NCBI GenBank assembly: GCA_963728165.1
Contig: CAVSIY010000002.1
Span: 682,001-746,000 of the forward strand
Length of the DNA stretch: 64,000 nucleotides
Direction: 5' to 3'
Source of the DNA: Hyphomicrobium_A sp963728165
GTDB lineage: Bacteria > Pseudomonadota > Alphaproteobacteria > Rhizobiales > Hyphomicrobiaceae
The notes beneath the pieces are model-generated. The model was not told the origin of the DNA and searched no databases. It saw nothing but the letters and a program-made list of their open reading frames with translations. Made by a program: the position numbers and the translations under genes. This document shows, one piece after another, positions 44,729 through 53,633 of the stretch; positions within the stretch are counted from its first letter, which is position 1; each line of letters begins with the position of its first letter.

Positions 44729-45512
44729 TCAGCGCGGCCGCACCAGCCCGCTCAAGAGACCCGCATCGAGCCACGCCTTGAGGAAGCCTGCAGCGCGTGC
44801 CGGAGCGCTCGGGGGATCGTCGTAGATCGCGAGCATCTCGCAAAGATCGCCGAAACGCTGCCCCTTCACCGTCTCGTCCCACATCATCGCCTCCTCGGCG
44901 GTGAGCTCGCGGAACATCGCCGTCGCATCGTGGCGCCATACGAGAAGGCGCGCGACATCGTCGGTGCTCGTGCAGGGCGGAGGCGCTTCGCCCGCTTTGA
45001 GCGCAACCCATATGGCGCCAGCGTTGGTATGGGCGTCGAGACGGATCGTGGCGGGGTGAGGGATGAAAGAGAGCAGGCCCCATTCCTGCGCCGGGACGGC
45101 GGCGAGCTCGGCCATCCCAAGCACGGGGGCATCGCTGGCGTCGAAGACGTCATTGAGGGCGCGCTCCAAGCGCCGCAAGCTCGCCCAGCATCGGCTTGCC
45201 GGAATACGGCGCCGTGGCACGCAAGAACTCAGGCAGCCTGTGCGCGAACCAGCGCGCATTGGGGTGGTTGGAGGGAAAGCTCGCGATGTAGGCCCGCGCC
45301 ATGTCGGCGAACCGCTCCTCCCCGAGATAGCGCTGCAACAGCTCGTGATCGTTGGCGACCACGTCGATCAGCCGCAGCACGTAGGCGTCGCGATAGATCC
45401 CGAGCAGATTGGCCTTCGTCTCGTGCGGCCCGTCGGGGATGTCGGAGAGAATTGTGTCGTCGCGATCGAGAATGGCGCGCTGGAAACGGTCCTGGAAATC
45501 CTTGAGCTTCAC
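44729..45512 (-). CDS. bufC: BufC/HvfC-family partner protein (DUF2063), apparent frameshift
   Basis: Two overlapping frames make one DUF2063 protein. The first runs from GTG 45512 (V-K-L-K-D-F-Q-D-R-F) to G-E-L-A-A-L-G-A. The second continues L-E-R-A-L-N-D-V-F-D-A to the stop at 44729. Removing one G-C pair in the CGCCGC at 45171-45176 restores the family sequence G-E-L-A-R-L-E-R-A-L. In bufferin/HvfA systems this protein presents the precursor peptide to the DUF692 enzyme. It lies 34 nt after bufB in the same transcript. Confidence 0.85.
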
Positions 45513-45546
45513 GTGATGGCTCCGTCCGGCCTTGCCGGCGGCTCCC

Positions 45547-46485
45547 TCAAGCGGCAGGGGGCGGCGCTGTGGGCCGCGCGTTGCCCTTCGGTCCCAACAC
45601 CTTTTGCGCGAGGCTGCGGGCGTGGGCAAGCTCATCCATCATATCGGCGAGCGGCGGGATGTTATCGTCGCGCTCGATCATGGTCGACACCGGCCCGAAG
45701 CGCTCGAGCGCCGCCTCGTAGAGATCCCAGACCTCGCCCCGCACGGGATGATCGTGCGTGTCGACGATGTAGTTGGTCATGTCGCTGTGGCCGGCGAGGT
45801 GGAACTGGATGACGCGATCGGCGGGGATGCCGTTGAGGAAGGCGCGCGCATCGTATCCATGGTTGAAGGCGCTGACATAGACGTTGTTGACGTCGAAGAG
45901 AAGCCAGCATCCCGTGCGGCGCGTGAGCTCGGAGATGAACTCCCACTCGGTCATTTCGGATTGACCGAACTGCACATAGGTCGAGACGTTCTCGAGGCAG
46001 AGCGGACGCCCGATCCGCTCCTGCACGTAGTCAACGCGCGCGACGACGTGATCGAGCGCCTCACGCGTATAGGGGAAGGGCAAAAGATCGTGCAGGTTGA
46101 CGCCGTGCACGCCGGTCCAGCACAGGTGGTCGGAGATCCATTTGGGGCGCACGCGCTTGGCAAGCGCGTTGAGGCCGTCGAGATACTCCTCGTCAAAAGG
46201 CGCCGTCGAGGCGATCGAAAGCGAGACGCCGTGCATGACGACGGGATAGCGCTCGGCGATCTGGTCGAGGATCGCCAAGGGTTGGCCGCCGCCGATCATG
46301 TAGTTTTCCGAGATGACCTCGAACCAGTCGACCTGCGGGTCGCCGTCGAGAATGTCGCGATAGTGCTTGGGCCGAAGGCCGAGCCCGAACCCGAGATAGG
46401 GCGGCCGGCGCACCGCGTCCGGCGCGGCCGACGGCTTGCCGGGGGCGCTCGTTGTCGTCGTACTCTGATCCGCGCCAGCCCTCAT
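45547..46485 (-). CDS. bufB: DUF692 iron-dependent RiPP oxidase (BufB/HvfB-type)
   Basis: 312-residue TIM-barrel of the MbnB/HvfB family, which modifies cysteines of a precursor peptide with a multinuclear iron centre. Visible signatures: G-F-G-L-G-L-R-P-K-H-Y, W-F-E-V-I-S-E-N-Y, V-M-H-G-V-S-L-S-I, I-S-D-H-L-C-W-T-G, L-E-N-V-S-T-Y, D-V-N-N-V-Y-V-S and Q-F-H-L-A-G-H-S. The His/Asp/Glu metal ligands of the family are all present. ATG 46485 is chosen; a TTG at 46491 also exists. It sits between the precursor gene and bufC. Confidence 0.93.
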   Translation of the reverse strand: MRAGADQSTTTTSAPGKPSAAPDAVRRPPYLGFGLGLRPKHYRDILDGDPQVDWFEVISENYMIGGGQPLAILDQIAERYPVVMHGVSLSIASTAPFDEEYLDGLNALAKRVRPKWISDHLCWTGVHGVNLHDLLPFPYTREALDHVVARVDYVQERIGRPLCLENVSTYVQFGQSEMTEWEFISELTRRTGCWLLFDVNNVYVSAFNHGYDARAFLNGIPADRVIQFHLAGHSDMTNYIVDTHDHPVRGEVWDLYEAALERFGPVSTMIERDDNIPPLADMMDELAHARSLAQKVLGPKGNARPTAPPPAA

Positions 46486-46591
46486 CGGCAATCCAACTCC
46501 ATGTCTGCTCGATCTCGGTCAATGATCTTGATCAAGGGGCAGGCCCGGCGACCGAGGCCGCCGGGCCGCTTCGTTCAAAGCATCGGGACCT

Positions 46592-46867
46592 TTACATCTT
46601 CGCCGGCTCGAAGGTCGCGCCTTCGACCTTTGCGCAGTCCTCCGCCGTCATCTCCGTAAAGCCCTTGCCCTTGCACGCGTTCTGACCGGCACAGGCGTTG
46701 CTGGCGGTCTTGCAGGCGCTCTTGCCCTTGCAGGCGTTGGCACCCATGCAGTGGCCCTTGGCATCGTCAGCAGCAATCTGCATCGGCGCGCTCATCGCCG
46801 TGCCGGCGATCAAGAGGGCGGCGGCAGCGGCGGCAATGGCCGCCCCCGAGTTGACGTTCATCTTCAT
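46592..46867 (-). CDS. bufA: Cys-rich bufferin/HvfA-type precursor peptide
   Basis: 91 residues. A Sec-type signal peptide (residues 1-27, A-G-T-A-M-S-A) acts as leader, as in bufferins. The core has six cysteines at 40, 46, 52, 59, 65 and 78, with the repeated N/S-A-C-K/A-G pattern. GGAGGAC lies upstream of ATG 46867. In related systems the DUF692/DUF2063 pair converts some Cys to thio-oxazole-type groups that bind copper. It is the first gene of the minus-strand cluster, about 310 nt from the divergent sigma factor gene. Confidence 0.88.
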   Translation of the reverse strand: MKMNVNSGAAIAAAAAALLIAGTAMSAPMQIAADDAKGHCMGANACKGKSACKTASNACAGQNACKGKGFTEMTAEDCAKVEGATFEPAKM

Positions 46868-47136
46868 GATAGTCCTCCAACAACGACGAGGCTGAGTTGA
46901 GGAAGAGGACGACACGGAGAATGCCCCATGGCTGCCCTTTGTGGGTACACCTGTGGCGTTGCTCCCGTTGCCCTCCCGAAGCTCTTATATCGCGTATCGA
47001 GCTTCGGCTCCCGCAGATCGTTGATCGACCTGCTGTGGGCTGATACGGAGGCCATCGGCCGCCCGTTTCGGCGTTCACGATTTTGTGTTGAGAGGCCCGT
47101 CTCGGCCGGAGGCTAGAGCAACCGGCCTTTGTCAGT
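46868..47136. promoter_or_regulatory. Divergent intergenic region of the buf and sigF operons
   Basis: Must contain the buf promoter on the minus strand. I searched it for the GTAACC/CGAA bipartite element in that orientation and found no clean match. TTCG at 47067-47070 with GTTGAG 16 nt away is the nearest. It also contains CGAAGCTC ... GAGCTTCG (46977-47006), a 30-nt imperfect palindrome that may be an operator. Confidence 0.4.
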
Positions 47137-47162
47137 GTAACAAACCGGGATCAGGGGGCGAA
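47137..47162 (+). promoter_or_regulatory. Putative SigF-type ECF promoter
   Basis: GTAACA (47137-47142), exactly 16 nt, then CGAA (47159-47162). This matches the GTAACC-N16-CGAA element I recall for Caulobacter SigF, with one mismatch. It lies just upstream of the sigma gene's GAGGAG ribosome site, implying a very short leader and autoregulation. Confidence 0.65.
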
Positions 47163-47179
47163 CAGCCGATGAGGAGCGT

Positions 47180-47740
47180 GTGGCTCAACTGAATCGCGAG
47201 GAGGAGTGGGCAGCCTTGATGCGGGCAGCCATCGGCGGCGACGCGGCGTCATATCGCCAACTGCTCGAATCGCTCTCAACCAGCCTTCGCGCGGCGACGC
47301 GGCGTGGCTTCGCCCAGGCAGGGGCCGCCCAAAACGACGTGGAGGACGTGGTCCAGGAAACGCTTTTGGCGATCCACCTGAAGCGCCACACGTGGAATTC
47401 CGAACAGCCTCTCGGTCCGTGGGTGAGGGCGATTGCGCGCCACAAGCTGATCGATGCGTTGCGCCGGCGCGGCCGCCGCATCGAGGTGCCGATCGAGGCC
47501 GTGCTCGAAACGCTTGCCGCCGATGAGCCGCGCAGCGATCTCGATCGCCAGGATGCCGCGCGGCTCGTCAATGGATTGCGCGGGCGCCAACAGGCGATCG
47601 TTCGCGCGATCAGCATCGAGGGACAGTCGATCCGCCAGGTTGCGGAGCGTTTGGACATGAACGAGGGCGCGGTGCGCGTAGCGCTGCATCGCGGCCTCAA
47701 GGCACTGGCCGACATGCATCGGAAGGGCCACGAGGAATGA
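47180..47740 (+). CDS. sigF: ECF sigma factor, SigF type
   Basis: 186 residues with region 2 (D-V-E-D-V-V-Q-E-T-L-L-A-I and W-V-R-A-I-A-R-H-K-L-I-D) and region 4 (S-I-R-Q-V-A-E-R-L-D-M-N-E-G-A-V-R-V-A-L-H-R). It starts at GTG 47180 after GAGGAG; an in-frame ATG at 47219 is too far in. It overlaps the anti-sigma gene by ATGA. Pairing with a NrsF-type protein and the divergent bufABC cluster makes it the likely activator of that cluster under metal or redox stress. Confidence 0.92.
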   Translation: MAQLNREEEWAALMRAAIGGDAASYRQLLESLSTSLRAATRRGFAQAGAAQNDVEDVVQETLLAIHLKRHTWNSEQPLGPWVRAIARHKLIDALRRRGRRIEVPIEAVLETLAADEPRSDLDRQDAARLVNGLRGRQQAIVRAISIEGQSIRQVAERLDMNEGAVRVALHRGLKALADMHRKGHEE

Positions 47741-48375
47741 AGACAAACGATTTGATCGCGGCATTGGCGGCGGACGCCAGGACGGTCTCGGAGCCCATCG
47801 GCCGCACCATGTGGCTCGCAACCGCCGGCGGGGCCATCTTGGCCATGGTTCTTTTCTTCCTCGCGATCGGCGTGCGGCCAGACCTTGCCGCTGCCATCGA
47901 GACGCCGCGCTTCCTCTTCAAGTACGTGTTCACGCTGACGCTGCTCGTGTCGGCGATGGGGCTCGTCCTGCACCTTGCGCGCCCGGAAGCGGTGCCGAAG
48001 ACGTGGGTGATGGCCCTCGCCGCAGCTCCGGTTCTGCTGGCGTTGGCGGCAACTGCGGAGCTGTTCGCCCTCCCGTCGTCGGAATGGATGCCGCATCTTG
48101 TGGGGCACAATGCCAAGGTGTGTCTGGTCCTGATCCCTGCGCTGTCTACTGCCCCGCTCATCGCACTTATCTTCGCGCTGCGTCAGGGCGCCCCCACCCA
48201 CCCGCTGCTCGCCGGGGCGACGGCGGGTCTTGTCGCCGCTGCCATCGGGGCGACGCTCTACGCAAGCCACTGCCAGGACGACAGTCCGCTGTTCCTGGCT
48301 ACCTGGTACGTCATCGCCGTGACGATCATGGCGCTCGCCGGAGCTCTGCTCGGGGCGCGCTTCCTGCGCTGGTGA
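47737..48375 (+). CDS. nrsF: NrsF-type membrane anti-sigma factor (DUF1109)
   Basis: 212 residues with six membrane helices and a short cytoplasmic N-terminus (M-K-T-N-D-L-I-A-A-L-A-A-D) that would hold the sigma factor. Two cysteines, C129 (K-V-C-L-V) and C179 (S-H-C-Q-D-D), lie 50 residues apart, the same spacing as the two cysteines I recall as needed for sensing in Caulobacter NrsF. Loss of the interaction under metal stress would release SigF. Confidence 0.92.
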   Translation: MKTNDLIAALAADARTVSEPIGRTMWLATAGGAILAMVLFFLAIGVRPDLAAAIETPRFLFKYVFTLTLLVSAMGLVLHLARPEAVPKTWVMALAAAPVLLALAATAELFALPSSEWMPHLVGHNAKVCLVLIPALSTAPLIALIFALRQGAPTHPLLAGATAGLVAAAIGATLYASHCQDDSPLFLATWYVIAVTIMALAGALLGARFLRW

Positions 48376-48486
48376 GCAGACGCAACGCGACTAGGCCTCG
48401 TGTGCCAAGTCGCCCGCTTGGCAGATTGAGTTCGGTGCGGGAGGCCACTAAAGTGCGCTCGCATAGGCTGCGAGCAGGAGCGCTGC

Positions 48487-48888
48487 ATGGACCTGAAGCA
48501 CCTCGAAACGATCTGGGGCCCGCGGGCGCTCGGTCTTTTGCGCATCGTGACGGCGCTGCTCTTCATGGAGCACGGCGCCCAGAAGCTCATCGGCTTCCCG
48601 CCGACCGACCACGCGCTGCCGCAACTGTTCACGCTTTTCTGGTTTGCCGGAGTCCTGGAGCTGGTCGGCGGTTTCTTCATCCTGATCGGTCTCTTCACGC
48701 GGCCGGTCGCCTTCATTCTTTGCGGCGAGATGGCGTTTGCCTACTGGATGGGGCACGCACCCAAAAGCTTCTACCCAGCTCTCAACGGCGGCGATGCGGC
48801 CATCCTCTTCTGCTTCATATTCCTCTATCTGGTCGTGGCCGGAGCCGGGAGCTTCAGCGTCGATGGGGCCCGCAACAAGGGCGCCTGA
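48487..48888 (+). CDS. DoxX-family membrane protein of the buf locus
   Basis: 133 residues with four membrane helices, L-R-I-V-T-A-L-L-F-M-E-H-G-A-Q-K-L and G-V-L-E-L-V-G-G-F-F-I-L-I-G-L-F-T-R-P. AGGAGCG precedes the ATG. Bufferin operons often include a DoxX protein (BufD). Here it follows nrsF by 111 nt and is divergent from bufABC, so its membership is inferred from position. Confidence 0.85.
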   Translation: MDLKHLETIWGPRALGLLRIVTALLFMEHGAQKLIGFPPTDHALPQLFTLFWFAGVLELVGGFFILIGLFTRPVAFILCGEMAFAYWMGHAPKSFYPALNGGDAAILFCFIFLYLVVAGAGSFSVDGARNKGA

Positions 48889-49102
48889 GCGGGCTTTGTG
48901 GTTACCCCTGGGCATCAAGGTAAAGCCTTCGTTGCCGGATCGATATTGACCTCAGGGCAACCCAACCGATCTATACTCGGGCACCCAAATAGGTCGGGCC
49001 GCATCGGGCAGCGTCGCGATCCTGCGACACCAATGTGGTTAACTCCTTTGGCCGGGCCAGCCGCAGACCGCTGAGAAGCCGCCAAGGCAACAAGGACCGG
49101 TG

Positions 49103-50410
49103 ATGCGTCCGAGGTATGTAGTTCTGATATTGGGCGTTGCCCTGGCGGCCGCCGTCATCGCCTTCGGGCCGGTCAAGGGACGCAGTGTCGGGGCCGGACT
49201 TCAAGAGCTCGCAAGCCGCACGTCCTCGGCAATGAGCAGCGCCGCTGCGCACGTGCGCGCGACTTTTTCCGGCTCGGCGCCTGCGAGCACCGCACCAGGA
49301 CCGGATGCTTCGCATCCCCCCGAGGTCACGGTCAGTCAGCCCATCACTCAAAAGATCACCGAATGGGACGAGTACACCGGCCGCTTCGACGCCGTGCAGG
49401 CGGTCGAGGTGCGCGCCCGCGTGAGCGGATACCTCGACAAGGTGAACTTCGCCGACGGCCAGGAGGTCAAAGCCGGCGAGCTTCTGTTCGAGATCGATCC
49501 GCGTCCCTTCGAGCGGGCGCTGGCGCAGGCCAAGGCCGAGCTCAACCAGGCCACGGTGCACGTCAGCAATTCCAGCCTCGACGTCGAGCGTGGGCGCCCG
49601 CTGCTCAAGAACGACTACATCTCCCAGAAGACGTTCGATGATCGCGAGAACCTGGTGCGCGAGGGCGAGGCCGCGGTGAAAGTGGCGGAGGCGCGCGTCA
49701 AGACCGCCGAGCTCAACTTGAGCTTCTGCCGCATCACCGCGCCGATCTCCGGCCGCATCGGCCAAGCGCTCATCACCCCCGGCAACTTCGTGAGCGGAGG
49801 CGGCAATGACACCGGCAACACCGTTCTGACCACGATCGTCACCCAGGATCCGATCTATATCTACTTCGACGTCAGCCAGAACGACGCGCTCAAATACACG
49901 CGGCTGACCGAAAACATCGGAAAAGGCGTCCCCGGCATGCTGGGCGCCGCGGTCGGCGTCGGCTTGCCCGACGAGGACGGCTTTCCGCACTCCGGCAAGC
50001 TCGACTTCCTCGACAATCGCCTGGATCAGGGCACCGGGACCTTGCGCGCGCGCGCCGTCATCTCCAACAAGGAGGAGACCTTCTCTCCCGGCATGTTTGC
50101 CCGCATCAGGTTGCAGGGCTCGCCCGAGTACACCGCCGTCCTGCTCCCCGACGAAGCCATCGGCACCGATCAGGCGAACCGCTTCGTGTATGTGCTCGGC
50201 CCCGACGACGTTCCCGTGCGCCGCATCGTGGAGCTGGGACCGATCGTGGATGGGTTGCGCGTCATCCGCCATGGCATCAGCGCGCAGGATTGGGTGATCA
50301 TCCGCGGCCAGCAACGCGTGCGCCCCGATCAAAAGATCACGCCCAAGCACATCCCGCTCAAGGTGTCGGACGCCAAAGCCAATACCAGCCCCGTCAAAGA
50401 GCCTCGATAG
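49103..50410 (+). CDS. RND periplasmic adaptor (MexE/AcrA-like)
   Basis: 435 residues: N-terminal membrane helix, lipoyl halves around a coiled-coil hairpin (E-V-R-A-R-V-S-G-Y-L-D-K-V-N-F-A-D-G-Q-E-V is the first half), a beta-barrel and a membrane-proximal domain. ATG 49103 has AAGGA upstream; GTG 49100 is adjacent. It is the partner of the downstream pump, 15 nt away. No outer-membrane component or local regulator is encoded beside it. Confidence 0.92.
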   Translation: MRPRYVVLILGVALAAAVIAFGPVKGRSVGAGLQELASRTSSAMSSAAAHVRATFSGSAPASTAPGPDASHPPEVTVSQPITQKITEWDEYTGRFDAVQAVEVRARVSGYLDKVNFADGQEVKAGELLFEIDPRPFERALAQAKAELNQATVHVSNSSLDVERGRPLLKNDYISQKTFDDRENLVREGEAAVKVAEARVKTAELNLSFCRITAPISGRIGQALITPGNFVSGGGNDTGNTVLTTIVTQDPIYIYFDVSQNDALKYTRLTENIGKGVPGMLGAAVGVGLPDEDGFPHSGKLDFLDNRLDQGTGTLRARAVISNKEETFSPGMFARIRLQGSPEYTAVLLPDEAIGTDQANRFVYVLGPDDVPVRRIVELGPIVDGLRVIRHGISAQDWVIIRGQQRVRPDQKITPKHIPLKVSDAKANTSPVKEPR

Positions 50411-50425
50411 GGGCGAGATCGCACG

Positions 50426-53400
50426 ATGCGCTTCAGCCATTTCTTCATCGCCCGCCCGATCTTTGCCTCTGTCCTTTCGCTGGTCATCCTGATCATCGGC
50501 TCGATCGCCTATCTGACCCTGCCGGTCGCCCAGTTCCCCGAGATCGTGCCGCCCACCATCGCGGTGCACGCGAGCTACCCCGGCGCCAACGCGGTGACGG
50601 TCGCCGACACGGTTGCGTCCGTCATCGAGCAGGAGGTCAACGGCGTCGAGAACATGATCTACATGTACTCGCAGTCGACCGATGACGGCGAGATGTCCTT
50701 GCGGGTGACCTTCGACATCGGAACCGACATCGACAAGGCACAGGTGCTGGTGCAGAATCGCGTCTCTGCGGCGGAGCCGCGCCTGCCCGAGGAGGTGAGG
50801 CGCAACGGCATCACCGTCAACAAGCGCGCGCCCGACCTGCTGCTGGTCGTGCACCTGGTCTCGCCCGACAAGACCTACGACCAAGTCTACATCTCCAACT
50901 ACGCCATCCTCAACGTGGTCGACGAGCTCGCGCGCATCCCCGGCGTCGGGGACGTGTCGATCTTCGGCGAGCGCGAATATTCCATGCGCATCTGGCTCGA
51001 TCCCGAGCGGATCGCCTTGCGCGGCATGACGGCGGACGAGGTGATGGCGGCGCTGCGCGCGCAGAACGTGCAGGTCGCGGGCGGTGCGCTCGGCCAGCCG
51101 CCGCAAAAGAACATGGGGGCCTTTCAGCTGTCGTTGCAGCTCAAGGGCCGCCTGCTCGATCCGAGCGAGTTCGAGAACATCGTGCTCAAGACCGGACAGG
51201 ACGGCCGCGTGGTGCGCGTCAGGGACGTGGGGCGGGTCGAGCTCGGCGCCTTGAACTACACCACCTACGGCTACCAGGACAAATACCCCGCGACGGTGAT
51301 GATCGTCACTCAGCAGCCGGGCTCCAACGCGATCGAGACCGCGAAATTGATCAAGGCGGAGATGAAGCGCATCTCCCAGAGATTTCCCAAGGGGCTCGAG
51401 TACCGCATCATCTATAACCCCACCGACTTCATCGAGATATCGATCGCGCAGCTCTACCTGACCATTCTGGAGGCGATCGGCCTCGTCGTCGTCGTCGTGC
51501 TCTTGTTCCTGCAGACATGGCGCGCAACGATCATTCCGCTCGTTGCCATCCCGGTGTCGCTCATCGGCACCTTTGCGGTGATGGAGGCGCTCGGATTCTC
51601 CATCAATATGCTGACGCTGTTCGGGTTGGTGCTCGCCGTCGGCATCGTCGTCGATGACGCGATCGTCGTCGTGGAGAACGTCGAGCGCAAGCTGCGCGAG
51701 GGCCTCAAACCGGTCGACGCAGCGCGCGTGACCATGGACGAGGTCGGCACGGCGCTGGTCGCCATCGCGCTGGTGCTCACCGCCGTCTTCGTTCCAACGG
51801 CGTTCCTCGGCGGCATCACCGGCCAGTTCTACCGCCAGTTCGCCGTCACGGTGGCGACGGCGACCGTCATTTCCGCTTTCAATTCTCTGACCCTCAGTCC
51901 CGCCCTCTGCGCCATCCTGATCAAGCCGCATGACGAACACGGCAAAAAGAGCCTTCTGCTCCGCCCCATCCACGCGGCCTTCGGCGCCTTCAACCATGGC
52001 TTCGAACGCCTGGCCTCCGGCTACAGCAGGCTCGTGCGCGGCGTGATGGCGGCAGCCCCCCTGATGCTCGGCCTCTACGCCGTGCTGCTCGCCAGCGCCG
52101 GCTGGCTGCTTCTGCACACGCCCACGGGGTTCATTCCCAAGATGGACCGCGGCCTTCTCATCGTGTCGCTGCAATTGCCTGCAGGTGCCTCGCTGGCGCG
52201 CACCGATGAGGTCGTGCGCCGGGCCAATAAAATGATTCTTGAGACCCCCGGTGTCGCCCACACCGCCTCCTACGCGGGCCGCTCGGGATCGACATTCTCC
52301 AACGCCACCAATGCCGGCGCCATCTTCGTGGTCGTCGACGACCCTGAAAAGCGCCTGGCGCAAGGGCTGACGGTGGAGAAGATCGCCGACCTTGTCCGCG
52401 CGCGCATGAACGAGATCGAGGAATCGGACACGCACGTCTTCATTCCGCCGCCGGTGCGGGGCATGGGCGGACAGACCGGCTTCTCCATGCGCCTGCAGAA
52501 CCGCGCCAACCTGACGCCTTTGGAGTTCGAAAAGGTCGCCACCGACTTCATCCAGAAGGCCAACGAGACGCCCGGCATCAAGAACGTCTTCACCACCTTC
52601 TCCACCTCGACGCCGCAGGTCTACGTCGATGTCGACCGCGACAAGGCGCAGATGCTCAAGGTGCCACTCAATTCCATCTTCGAAGCCTTGCGCGTCTATC
52701 TGGGCTCCGCCTACGTCAACGACTTCAATATGTTCGGGCGCACCTACCGCGTCACCGCCCAGGCCGATGCCGCCTACCGCGTCGATCCCGAGAACGTGGC
52801 GCGCATCCGCGTGCGCAACGAGGCCGGACAGATGGTGCCGCTCGGCAATCTGGTGCGGTTCCGCAACATCGCCGGACCGGACCGCATGCCACGCTACAAT
52901 CTGTTTCCCACGGTGGAGGTCAACGGCTCGACCGCAGCGGGCGTCAGCACCGGCCAGGCGATCAAGATCATGGCCGATCTTGCCGCGCGCGAGCTGCCCG
53001 ACGGGATAACCTACGAGTGGACGGACTTGACCTATCAGGAGGTGAAGGCAGGCAGCAGCGGATACTACATCTTCATGCTGTCGGTGCTGTTCGTGTTCCT
53101 GGCGCTGGCCGCCCAATTCGAAAGCTGGTCTTTGCCGCTCGCCATCATCCTCATCGTGCCGATGTGCCTTTTGAGCGCGCTCATTGGCGTGTCGCTGCAC
53201 GGCCAGGACATCAATATCCTCACGCAGATCGGCTTCATCGTGCTGATCGGCCTTGCCGCCAAGAACGCCATCCTCATCGTGGAGTTCGCGCGCCAGCTCG
53301 AGGAGCAGGGGCGCGACCGGGTGGCCGCCGCGGTGGAGGCGACGAGACTGCGGCTGCGGCCGATCCTGATGACGTCGCTCGCCTTCACTCTCGGCGTCGT

Positions 53401-53599
53401 GCCGCTCTATATGGCGACGGGCGCCGGCGCAGAGATGCGCATCGCGCTCGGCACCGGCGTGTTCTGGGGCATGATCGGCGTCACGCTGTTCGGGCTCATT
53501 TTCACGCCGGTCTTCTACGTGGTGATCCGCTCCCTGTCCGACCACAAACGGCGCGGCGATGTTCCGCCCCGCAGCCCAGCCCGCTCGCCCGCCGAATGA
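50426..53599 (+). CDS. RND efflux transporter (MexF/AcrB-like, HAE1)
   Basis: 1057-residue hydrophobic/amphiphilic efflux pump. Starts M-R-F-S-H-F-F-I-A-R-P-I-F-A. TM4 has G-I-V-V-D-D-A-I-V-V-V-E-N with both relay Asp residues, and the second half has I-G-L-A-A-K-N-A-I-L-I-V-E-F-A-R. Unlike the MdtBC pair it would act as a homotrimer. Likely substrates are organic toxicants; specificity cannot be read from sequence. Confidence 0.94.
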   Translation: MRFSHFFIARPIFASVLSLVILIIGSIAYLTLPVAQFPEIVPPTIAVHASYPGANAVTVADTVASVIEQEVNGVENMIYMYSQSTDDGEMSLRVTFDIGTDIDKAQVLVQNRVSAAEPRLPEEVRRNGITVNKRAPDLLLVVHLVSPDKTYDQVYISNYAILNVVDELARIPGVGDVSIFGEREYSMRIWLDPERIALRGMTADEVMAALRAQNVQVAGGALGQPPQKNMGAFQLSLQLKGRLLDPSEFENIVLKTGQDGRVVRVRDVGRVELGALNYTTYGYQDKYPATVMIVTQQPGSNAIETAKLIKAEMKRISQRFPKGLEYRIIYNPTDFIEISIAQLYLTILEAIGLVVVVVLLFLQTWRATIIPLVAIPVSLIGTFAVMEALGFSINMLTLFGLVLAVGIVVDDAIVVVENVERKLREGLKPVDAARVTMDEVGTALVAIALVLTAVFVPTAFLGGITGQFYRQFAVTVATATVISAFNSLTLSPALCAILIKPHDEHGKKSLLLRPIHAAFGAFNHGFERLASGYSRLVRGVMAAAPLMLGLYAVLLASAGWLLLHTPTGFIPKMDRGLLIVSLQLPAGASLARTDEVVRRANKMILETPGVAHTASYAGRSGSTFSNATNAGAIFVVVDDPEKRLAQGLTVEKIADLVRARMNEIEESDTHVFIPPPVRGMGGQTGFSMRLQNRANLTPLEFEKVATDFIQKANETPGIKNVFTTFSTSTPQVYVDVDRDKAQMLKVPLNSIFEALRVYLGSAYVNDFNMFGRTYRVTAQADAAYRVDPENVARIRVRNEAGQMVPLGNLVRFRNIAGPDRMPRYNLFPTVEVNGSTAAGVSTGQAIKIMADLAARELPDGITYEWTDLTYQEVKAGSSGYYIFMLSVLFVFLALAAQFESWSLPLAIILIVPMCLLSALIGVSLHGQDINILTQIGFIVLIGLAAKNAILIVEFARQLEEQGRDRVAAAVEATRLRLRPILMTSLAFTLGVVPLYMATGAGAEMRIALGTGVFWGMIGVTLFGLIFTPVFYVVIRSLSDHKRRGDVPPRSPARSPAE

Positions 53600-53633
53600 G
53601 CGGTCGACGCGGTGGAGAAACGCTGAGCCGATC

